From contig CAZUUA010000022.1 of NCBI GenBank assembly GCA_964623635.1, positions 1 through 29,836 on the forward strand: a DNA stretch of 29,836 nt. Reading direction: 5' to 3'. The notes beneath the pieces were generated by a model. That model was not told where the DNA came from. It did no database searches and was given only the letters and a program-made list of their open reading frames with translations. Made by a program: the position numbers and the translations under genes. Positions within the stretch are counted from its first letter, which is position 1; each line of letters begins with the position of its first letter. Shown one piece after another: positions 23,943 through 29,836 of this stretch. The DNA comes from UMGS1696 sp964623635 (GTDB taxonomy: Bacteria; Bacillota; Clostridia; Oscillospirales; CAG-272).

Positions 23943-25483
23943 GTTCTCTCACCTCGTCTTTCCTGTACGTACGACAGACGCTTGGCAAGTCCTTCTTCGG
24001 TGAGATCGTACTTTTTCAATATATCTATAGCAAAGGACGAATCGGTGCCGTCCATGCGCCGGATCCGGTAGGTGCGCCGGTTTTCGTCGGTCTCGTCTAC
24101 CACAGCCGCCAGCGTGGGGATCCGTCCATGGGTCAGGCTGTGGATGTGGGTCACGTACAGGCCAAAGGCGCCGCAGTCTGCCATGTCCTCTGCCAACGCC
24201 CGGGAATAGCGCTCGGACTTTTCTTCATCGGTGCCGGAGAAGGTCTCGTTGCACAGCACCACCGTATCCGGATCGGCCACCGCACGGATCTCGTCTGCCC
24301 GGCGTACCTCGTCCACGAACCGGCCGGAATCGGTGAAATCCTCTTCGGAAGGAAAATGGGTACACAGCCGCCGGAAGCAGAAGATCTCGCCATCCTTGGC
24401 AGACACCGGACAACCGGCCAGAAAGAACAGCACCGCAATGCCCACCGACCGCAGATACGTGGTCTTGCCGCCGCCGTTGGCACCGGTCACGTAGCAGAAC
24501 CGGCTGTCTCCGGACAGGTCTACATCGTTGGGTACAACCGCATTGCCGCATAGCTCCCGTGCCGCCAGCGATACGTCCCGGAGAGAGCGCAGGTGGATGG
24601 TTCGTTCCGTGGCCACCTTGGGCAGACACATGGGATACCCCATCTCCTCCATATGCCGCACGTACACCGCCGTCTCCCGTAAAAACACCAGCTCCACGCG
24701 GTATAATAGCATCTGCTCCATGGCGTAGGTATCCGACAGCAAATTCTTGTAGGTATCCAGCAGTCGCCTAGCACCCACAAGCACATCGGGATAGGCTGTG
24801 CCATAGGCATCGACGGTGTCAGCATCAGCCATGTGGGCTCGCAGCGTGGGGCACTGTTCCGCAATACCCATATCGACAAAGATCTGCCGCAGCTTCTCTC
24901 GACAGCTATCCGCAATGCCCTCTGCCATAAGTGACGTGCCGCCGATCTCCAGTCGTACGTTTTGGGGCCAGCGCACCTGAAAGCCATCGATATCCTGCCG
25001 CAGGGTGACCATTTCCGGCTCAGCCAGCAGATCGGTGAAGAACGCACGCACCTTGGTCGTCTGTTCGGACACATCGGGAATAGCTGAGAGCGCACATTCC
25101 ACCAGCGCTGCATAGGACTTTGCCACCGCCGGAAACAGCAGTGCATGGGCGTTTCCCGATATGGTGGGTGACTGCCAGCGTCTCAGGAGCTGCTCAAAGC
25201 TGCCCAGTGCATCGGTCCACGCTTCAAGCTGCCGTAGTGCCTCGTCGTCATGGGACAGGGTCCAGAGCAGCTTTTGCCGGTCCCGGATCTCATCGCCGTT
25301 GCAGGGATGTCGAAAGAACGCCGCACTATTGTCGCCAAAAACCTTCTTTGGCAAAAGATCCTCTATGGTCGTGTTCTGTATGCTGCCCGGCGCCGGTGTG
25401 ATCCTGCCGCTGTCGTCCTTTGGAAAAAGCTTTTCTTCCACCTGCAGACCATCCTGCCACAGCAAAGACGGATATTCCTTCAT
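23939..25483 (-). CDS. MutS-family ATPase, divergent (first of a pair)
   Basis: A 514-residue protein with a C-terminal MutS-type ATPase: Walker A TGANGGGKTT (333-342), Walker B DTVVLCNETF (406-415), and GLYVTHIHSLTHG as the H-loop. The N-terminal part carries no domain I and resembles only the core helices, for example the stretch around VELVFLRETAVYVRHMEEMG. The ATPase is closer to canonical MutS in its Walker A loop than that of the partner gene. Start ATG 25483 is preceded by AGGAGGTG at ideal spacing. It is the first gene of the operon (two MutS-like, HAD, pyrophosphatase-like) from the promoter 25518-25546 and is divergent to spo0A. A role in recombination or branched-DNA handling is possible but not shown. 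Confidence 0.85.
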   Translation of the reverse strand: MKEYPSLLWQDGLQVEEKLFPKDDSGRITPAPGSIQNTTIEDLLPKKVFGDNSAAFFRHPCNGDEIRDRQKLLWTLSHDDEALRQLEAWTDALGSFEQLLRRWQSPTISGNAHALLFPAVAKSYAALVECALSAIPDVSEQTTKVRAFFTDLLAEPEMVTLRQDIDGFQVRWPQNVRLEIGGTSLMAEGIADSCREKLRQIFVDMGIAEQCPTLRAHMADADTVDAYGTAYPDVLVGARRLLDTYKNLLSDTYAMEQMLLYRVELVFLRETAVYVRHMEEMGYPMCLPKVATERTIHLRSLRDVSLAARELCGNAVVPNDVDLSGDSRFCYVTGANGGGKTTYLRSVGIAVLFFLAGCPVSAKDGEIFCFRRLCTHFPSEEDFTDSGRFVDEVRRADEIRAVADPDTVVLCNETFSGTDEEKSERYSRALAEDMADCGAFGLYVTHIHSLTHGRIPTLAAVVDETDENRRTYRIRRMDGTDSSFAIDILKKYDLTEEGLAKRLSYVQERRGERT

Positions 25484-25517
25484 GGAGCACCTCCTGTGTA
25501 CATGGTTTGTTTTCAAC

Positions 25518-25546
25518 ATTGTACCACAGAATCCGCCAAATGGCAA
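25518..25546 (-). promoter_or_regulatory. SigA-type promoter of the MutS-pair operon
   Basis: Minus strand: TTGCCA (25546-25541), 17-bp spacer, TACAAT (25523-25518), about 35 nt before the first start codon. Confidence 0.76.
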
Positions 25547-25674
25547 GCAACCATCCTTTACTTTTTGCCTGGCGTGAGAAGATTTCTTGCCTTTCTCTGG
25601 CTTTTGACCGTGATACCGTCAACTTCCACAAATTCGGATTCCATTTTTTGGTAATCTTTATTACAGAAAAAGGA

Positions 25675-25703
25675 TTGCAAATTTTTACCAGTTATGGTAA
25701 AAT
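25675..25703 (+). promoter_or_regulatory. SigA-type promoter of spo0A
   Basis: TTGCAA (25675-25680), 17-bp spacer, TAAAAT (25698-25703), about 44 nt before the start codon. No SigH-type promoter or clear 0A box (TGTCGAA) was recognised in the divergent intergenic region 25484-25746. Confidence 0.72.
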
Positions 25704-25746
25704 ATGGTTACTGAAATCGTATGGAACAGAAAGGGTAGAAAAACGC

Positions 25747-26517
25747 ATGGAAAGAGAATGGAAGATCCTGATCGCAGACGAAAATGGAGAGATCCGGAGA
25801 AGCTGCCGGGATTGTCTGCAAAAGAGAGAGCATACAACGGTAGAGGAAGCCAAAAACGGAGACGAGGCACTGCGCATGATCGAGAGTGGCGGCTACGACA
25901 TCGTGGTGGCGGATCTATGGATGGACGGCGTGGATGGGCTGCACCTGATCCGACAGACCAATGCACTATCTCTGGACGCACCGCCGGCCTTTGTGATCTT
26001 GGTACCCATGCCCTCCACCAGCAGCTACATGGACGCCAACCGAGCCGGTGCTATGCTGTGCATCCCCAAGCCGGTGGACTATGCGGCACTGCGGGAAGGC
26101 GTAGAGACTCTGTGCCGCAACCGGGGTATGGCAGTCGAGAATGGGGAGAGCGACGATCGTACAGAGGATATGGAGGCACAGGTCACCAAGATCATCCACC
26201 AGATCGGCGTACCGGCTCACATCAAAGGGTACCAATACCTGCGCACCGCCATCCTCATGACCATCCAGGACAGCGACATCATCAACTCCGTCACCAAGGT
26301 ACTGTATCCTTCGGTGGCAAAAAAATACCAGACCACTACCTCTCGTGTGGAACGTGCCATCCGACACGCCATCGAGGTGGCCTGGGACAGAGGAGACCTG
26401 GACACGTTGAACGGCTACTTTGGCTACACCATCCAGAACAGCCGAGGCAAGCCCACCAACTCCGAGTTCATCGCCATGATCGCCGACAATATGCGTCTGA
26501 AATACAAGATACACTGA
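25747..26517 (+). CDS. spo0A: Sporulation master regulator Spo0A, with divergent receiver domain
   Basis: A 256-residue response regulator. The C-terminal DNA-binding domain (about 145-254) is unmistakable Spo0A: IIHQIGVPAHIKGYQYLR, TKVLYP, the recognition-helix region TTTSRVERAIRHAIEVAW and KPTNSEFIAMIAD. The receiver domain (about 5-120) keeps the phosphoacceptor D56, one acidic-pocket Asp (D11) and K108, but the second pocket Asp is E12, the switch Thr expected at 86 is Val (ILVPM), and the Pro usually following the phospho-site (MPxxDG) is Asp60. Phosphorylation control may therefore differ. Start ATG 25747 gives the family's usual length; AAAGGG lies about 11 nt upstream. The neighbours are a MutS pair and a glycosidase, not the usual spoIVB. 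Confidence 0.93.
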   Translation: MEREWKILIADENGEIRRSCRDCLQKREHTTVEEAKNGDEALRMIESGGYDIVVADLWMDGVDGLHLIRQTNALSLDAPPAFVILVPMPSTSSYMDANRAGAMLCIPKPVDYAALREGVETLCRNRGMAVENGESDDRTEDMEAQVTKIIHQIGVPAHIKGYQYLRTAILMTIQDSDIINSVTKVLYPSVAKKYQTTTSRVERAIRHAIEVAWDRGDLDTLNGYFGYTIQNSRGKPTNSEFIAMIADNMRLKYKIH

Positions 26518-26541
26518 ACCAAGGATCCACACAGCGAATCT

Positions 26542-26568
26542 GGTCTGTCCTGCCCGACAGGCCTTTTT
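26542..26568 (+). terminator. Rho-independent terminator of spo0A
   Basis: Stem GGTCTGTC/GACAGGCC (one G-U pair) around a 6-nt loop CTGCCC, followed by TTTTT. It starts 25 nt after the spo0A stop. Confidence 0.85.
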
Positions 26569-26582
26569 CTGTTGCACAAAAG

Positions 26583-26613
26583 AAGCTGCACATTTTCACT
26601 GGAAAGCTGCACA
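26583..26613 (+). promoter_or_regulatory. Direct repeat AAGCTGCACA, candidate activator site
   Basis: Two exact 10-bp copies at 26583-26592 and 26604-26613, centres 21 bp apart (two helical turns), ending 6 bp upstream of the -35 box of the glycosidase promoter. Position suits binding of a transcriptional activator; the identity of the regulator is unknown. Confidence 0.5.
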
Positions 26614-26619
26614 AAACTA

Positions 26620-26648
26620 TTGCAGTTTTCCCAAAAATATGTTATACT
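26620..26648 (+). promoter_or_regulatory. SigA-type promoter of the glycosidase/solute-binding operon
   Basis: TTGCAG (26620-26625), 17-bp spacer, TATACT (26643-26648), about 70 nt before the start codon. Confidence 0.75.
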
Positions 26649-26718
26649 ATGCATAGAATGCATCACATCGTATGACCGAAGAACCTACCACATTTGTTTT
26701 TATACAAGGAGAACCCAT

Positions 26719-28026
26719 ATGGAAAATATCCTTTTTGATCTGTCGAAGACCTATGGTGCCTTCAAGCCCATGCACGCCGTCAACAACGGTCCTGTCCTTA
26801 AGCGACACGTGAACGACCAGAAGCGGTCGAATTTCGAAGATTACAAAAACGCACACATCCCTTATGCACGCACCCACGATGCTTCCTTTGACGGGAATTA
26901 CGGCAGTGAACACACCGTGGACATCACCGCCATTTTCCCAAACTTTGACGCAGACCCACTCGATCCGGCGTCCTACGATTTTGCCTGCACGGACGAATAT
27001 ATGGAGATCATTTTGGATGCCGGCACCAAGCCCTTCTTCCGGTTGGGACAAAAGATCGAGCATTACGTGAAGAAATACGGCACGATCCCACCGAAGGATT
27101 TTCACAAGTGGGCGGTGGTCTGTGAGCACATCATCCGGCACATGAACGAAGGCTGGGCGAACGGTCACCATTATGGGATCGAATACTGGGAAATCTGGAA
27201 CGAGCCGGATCTGGACCCGGACGACAGCCCGAACAAGCGCACCTGGGGCGGCACCAAGGCGCAGTTCTTCGATCTATACGAGATCACCGCCAAGCACCTG
27301 AAGTCCTGCTTCCCCGACTACAAGATCGGTGGACCGGCACTGGCTGGCAACGAAGGCTGGGCGGCGGATTTTCTCGCAGAGATGCACCGTCGGGAGGTAC
27401 CCATCGACTTCTTCTCATGGCACATCTACTGCACCGAGCCGATCCACATGACTGCCAAGGCAGAGCGGATGAAGAAGCTCATGGTGGAAAACGGCTATGG
27501 TGACGCCGAGAGCATCCTGAACGAATGGAACTACGTACAAGGCTGGGTGGATGAATTTGTATACACCATCGAGTCGATCATCGGCATGAAGGGTGCTGCC
27601 TTCACCATGGCTTGTATGTCGGCGGCACAGAAGTCGTCCATCGATCTGCTCATGTACTACGATGCCCGTCCCTGCGTATTCAATGGACTGTTCGACTTCT
27701 ACACTATGCGTCCTCTGAAGGGCTACTACCCCTTTCTGTGGTTCTCGTCCTTCATCGGCCGGACAGAGGTGCGGTGTGAGAACGAACCGGACAAGCTCTA
27801 CACCCTGTGCGGCGTAGACGAAAACGGCAAGTCCCTGACCGTTGTGACCTACTACACGAACGACGACAACGCCGCTCCCAAGGACGTACATATCGACTTT
27901 GGCAGAGCCGGCAAGTACGAGGTCACGCTGCTGGACAAGGATCACACGGCAGCGGTGGTTGGCACCACGGAGGATCTGACCTTTACCATGCCTGCGCAGT
28001 CCTGCATCCTGCTGCGAGAGCTCTGA
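26719..28026 (+). CDS. GH39-like glycoside hydrolase (beta-xylosidase type)
   Basis: Predicted retaining glycosidase of clan GH-A, closest by motif to GH39. The 435-residue protein has WEIWNEPDL with the acid/base E162 and ILNEWNY with the nucleophile E269, the spacing expected in a TIM barrel of this clan. A C-terminal beta-rich part (about 370-435, ending SCILLREL) fits the small accessory sandwich domain. There is no signal peptide, so it should act on imported oligosaccharides in the cytoplasm. Start ATG 26719 has AAGGAG upstream. It is followed after 71 nt by a solute-binding lipoprotein gene, consistent with a carbohydrate-use operon. Beta-xylosidase is the likeliest activity, but alpha-L-iduronidase or another specificity of this family is possible. 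Confidence 0.82.
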   Translation: MENILFDLSKTYGAFKPMHAVNNGPVLKRHVNDQKRSNFEDYKNAHIPYARTHDASFDGNYGSEHTVDITAIFPNFDADPLDPASYDFACTDEYMEIILDAGTKPFFRLGQKIEHYVKKYGTIPPKDFHKWAVVCEHIIRHMNEGWANGHHYGIEYWEIWNEPDLDPDDSPNKRTWGGTKAQFFDLYEITAKHLKSCFPDYKIGGPALAGNEGWAADFLAEMHRREVPIDFFSWHIYCTEPIHMTAKAERMKKLMVENGYGDAESILNEWNYVQGWVDEFVYTIESIIGMKGAAFTMACMSAAQKSSIDLLMYYDARPCVFNGLFDFYTMRPLKGYYPFLWFSSFIGRTEVRCENEPDKLYTLCGVDENGKSLTVVTYYTNDDNAAPKDVHIDFGRAGKYEVTLLDKDHTAAVVGTTEDLTFTMPAQSCILLREL

Positions 28027-28097
28027 TCGCTGTGAGACGAGCCTGTAAAAACAAAATAATTGCCGTTTTATATAAATCGCAATCTGGAGGTATTTTT

Positions 28098-29576
28098 ATG
28101 CATACACCCAACTGGAAACGCATTCTTGTCCTGCTGCTGGCGGCTATGACCGTTTTGCCTGCCTGCGGAAACAGCAATACCCCCGATACCACCGACACCA
28201 CGGCGAACGCCGATACCGAGACCGTGGAGACGGAAACGAAGCTGACCACCGCTTTACCCGACACCGACTGGGAAGGCCGGGAATTTCGGGTGCTAGGTCA
28301 GACGGACGCCGATGGCTATGCCCAGTTCTCGACCCACGAGATCGATGCAGAGGAGCTGACCGGCGATGCCTTGAACGATGCGGTATTCAACCGGAACACG
28401 ATCATCGAGGATCGGTACAATGTGGTGATCGTAGCGAATGAGGAATCTCACCGTGCGCCCGACACCCTGACCAAGCTGGTGGCAGCCGGCGAAGATCTGT
28501 ATCATACGACATTTGTCATGCAGCAACAGGTGGGTTCTCTGGTGCTCAAGGGCAACCTGCAGGAGATGACGGACCTGCCGTACATCGACTATTCCATGCC
28601 CTGGTGGAACGAGGACGTGAACGAACAGCTCAGTGTAGCGAACAAGCTGTACTTCACCACCAGTGACTTTTCCCTCTCCGACAAGCAGCGGGTGAACGTA
28701 CTGATGTACAACACCGATATGATCACCGACTTTGGGCTGCCGAACCCCATTGAGCTGATCCGGGAAGGCACCTGGGACATCGACACCATGACGGAGTGGT
28801 GTGAGGTCGTGGGCGCAGACTTGGATGGCGACGGCAAACTGACCGACAAGGACCGGTACGGCTTGACCATGGACTCCTACAATGCGTTCAAGGTATTCAC
28901 GTATGCCGCCGGTGGACGCATCATCGACAAGGATCCGGACGACCTACCCATCATTACGATGAACAGTGAAGCCATGCTGAACGCCATCGACAAGGTGGTA
29001 GCGCTGACCTGTAAGGATCATGCTCTGTTCTGCAACGACTTTGAGGGCAAGGTGGACTACAGCTATTGGTCGGTGGCCAGCAATGTATTCCAGGCTGGCC
29101 ATGCGTTGTTCTTCAACGGCTTTACCCATTCACTGGCCACCAACTCCGATTCGGAGATCAACTACAATGTAATCCCCTATCCGAAGCTGAATGCGGCACA
29201 AGAGAAGTACTACACGCTGTCCGACCTGTTCGCCATGTTCTTTGCGATCCCGATCACCTGTGCAGAGAATGATTTTGCCGCCTTTATGCTGGAAGCACTG
29301 TCCTACGAATCCACGGACACCACACTGTACACCTACTACGACATCTCCTGCAAGCGGAAATATATGTACGACGAGACGGGTGCGGAAATGCTCGACCTCA
29401 TCTTCTCCGGCATCGTCTACGACCAGGCGCTGATCTACAGCTGGGGTGAACTGAACAACATCCTGGCCGACAACATTCCGAAGAAGAAGGAAAACGTATT
29501 CTCCTCCACCTATGCTTCCAAGGAAAAAGCAGCGCTGGCTGCGATGGATAAGACGATCAAACAGTTCACCGAGTGA
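28098..29576 (+). CDS. Extracellular solute-binding lipoprotein (ABC sugar-uptake type)
   Basis: A 492-residue lipoprotein, probably the binding protein feeding the GH39-like enzyme's pathway. The signal peptide ends in the lipobox LPAC with lipidated Cys23, followed by a Thr/Asp/Glu-rich linker (to about 58). The body shares layout and motifs with the protein at 272-1759: a TDLPYIDYSMPWWNEDVNE block, a calcium-loop-like DLDGDGKLTDKD, and a C-terminal SS(T)YASKE helix region; overall similarity is moderate. Start ATG 28098 has GGAGG 7-8 nt upstream. It lies 71 nt after the glycosidase gene with no terminator between. Permease genes may lie past the right edge of the window, but the 260 nt that follow contain none. 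Confidence 0.83.
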   Translation: MHTPNWKRILVLLLAAMTVLPACGNSNTPDTTDTTANADTETVETETKLTTALPDTDWEGREFRVLGQTDADGYAQFSTHEIDAEELTGDALNDAVFNRNTIIEDRYNVVIVANEESHRAPDTLTKLVAAGEDLYHTTFVMQQQVGSLVLKGNLQEMTDLPYIDYSMPWWNEDVNEQLSVANKLYFTTSDFSLSDKQRVNVLMYNTDMITDFGLPNPIELIREGTWDIDTMTEWCEVVGADLDGDGKLTDKDRYGLTMDSYNAFKVFTYAAGGRIIDKDPDDLPIITMNSEAMLNAIDKVVALTCKDHALFCNDFEGKVDYSYWSVASNVFQAGHALFFNGFTHSLATNSDSEINYNVIPYPKLNAAQEKYYTLSDLFAMFFAIPITCAENDFAAFMLEALSYESTDTTLYTYYDISCKRKYMYDETGAEMLDLIFSGIVYDQALIYSWGELNNILADNIPKKKENVFSSTYASKEKAALAAMDKTIKQFTE

Positions 29577-29578
29577 TG

Positions 29579-29735
29579 GAGTAAGGATATATGGAAGCTA
29601 AGTAGTGGAGCGAACCACCTTACTCTTGAAAATTTTCCCATTGTTGGGTGCGAAACGGAATGAGGATTTTTTGAAGCTAAGTAGTGGAGACAACCGCCTC
29701 ACCGAGGGAAGTGTCCCTCTGAAAATTTCCCTAAC
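29579..29735 (+). repeat. Two-copy structured repeat with conserved hairpin
   Basis: Two copies, 79 bp apart. Both contain GAAGCTAAGTAGTGGAG exactly (29594-29610 and 29673-29689) and later TGAAAATTT. Copy 1 pairs GAGTAAGG (29579-29586) with CCTTACTC (29618-29625); copy 2 pairs TGAGG (29661-29665) with CCTCA (29697-29701) at the same relative positions. Inside each, GTGG pairs with CCAC or CCGC around a 6-nt loop. Copy 2 has an extra hairpin GAGGGA/TCCCTC (29704-29719). It may be a noncoding RNA or leader element; no known RNA family was recognised. Nothing else was identified in 29577-29836. Confidence 0.6.
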
Positions 29736-29836
29736 GCCTGATGTATCCTGTACCACAGATCGCTGTTTTTGTCAATCGTTTTTCTAAGGCGCCACCGCAC
29801 AATTCTGATGATGCAGATGCGTCGGCAGATTTTTCG

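Noticed and set aside
26741..26747. TGTCGAA, a match to the Spo0A box, near the glycosidase start
   Set aside because: It is a single 7-bp match within coding sequence; similar matches occur by chance (for example near 9974).
29747..29775. Minus-strand promoter TTGACA with 17-bp spacing to TACAGG at the right end
   Set aside because: The -10 element is poor, and the G-U pairing in the repeat favours transcription from the plus strand; kept only as a possibility.

Overview
The window reads as chromosomal DNA from an anaerobic, spore-forming-lineage Firmicute, most likely a gut member of the Oscillospirales (Ruminococcaceae/Oscillospiraceae type). The case rests on a complete Rnf cluster in the clostridial order C-D-G-E-A-B, a Spo0A with a typical C-terminal DNA-binding domain, strong AGGAGG-type ribosome binding sites, SigA-like promoters, lipoproteins with Thr/Glu-rich linkers, and cytoplasmic sugar-handling enzymes. 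Base composition is slightly GC-rich by eye. No phage, transposase, integrase or CRISPR array is visible.

Layout. 1-47: 5' part of a minus-strand tRNA-Val. 272-1759 (-): solute-binding lipoprotein. 1907-7309 (-): run of pgdA-like deacetylase, mutY, ktrB/trkH, ktrA/trkA and a metallophosphoesterase, from one promoter near 7345-7373. 7471-11070 (-): sugar cluster of two tandem, nearly identical Gfo/Idh/MocA oxidoreductases, a TIM-barrel isomerase and a small membrane ORF. 11400-17716 (-): Rnf ferredoxin:NAD+ oxidoreductase operon, with a greatly enlarged RnfG. 17961-19590 (-): upp and an RluA-type pseudouridine synthase. 19736-21094 (-): mtaB. 21227-25483 (-): tightly packed operon of two divergent MutS-family ATPases, a Cof-type HAD phosphatase and a small pyrophosphatase-like protein. 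25747-26517 (+): spo0A, transcribed divergently from the MutS operon. 26719-29576 (+): GH39-like glycosidase and a second solute-binding lipoprotein. 29579-29735: two-copy repeat with conserved hairpin potential.

How the genes fit together. Rnf couples ferredoxin oxidation to NAD+ reduction and ion pumping, as expected in a fermentative anaerobe. The two lipoproteins, the GH39-like enzyme, the oxidoreductase pair and the isomerase point to uptake and intracellular processing of plant or host glycans. KtrAB-type genes serve K+ uptake; mutY, mtaB, upp and the pseudouridine synthase are housekeeping.

Most notable: (1) the paired MutS-like ATPases in a four-gene operon; (2) RnfG with a ~180-residue acidic N-terminal extension and a ~190-residue Pro-Glu-Thr tail built on a 12-bp repeat; (3) a Spo0A lacking receiver-domain residues usually needed for the phosphorylation switch; (4) a two-copy structured repeat at the right end with a compensatory base change; (5) a 237-bp perfectly identical tract in the oxidoreductase paralogs, suggesting gene conversion; (6) ten promoters with an invariant 17-bp spacer, eight carrying TTGC at the start of the -35 box.
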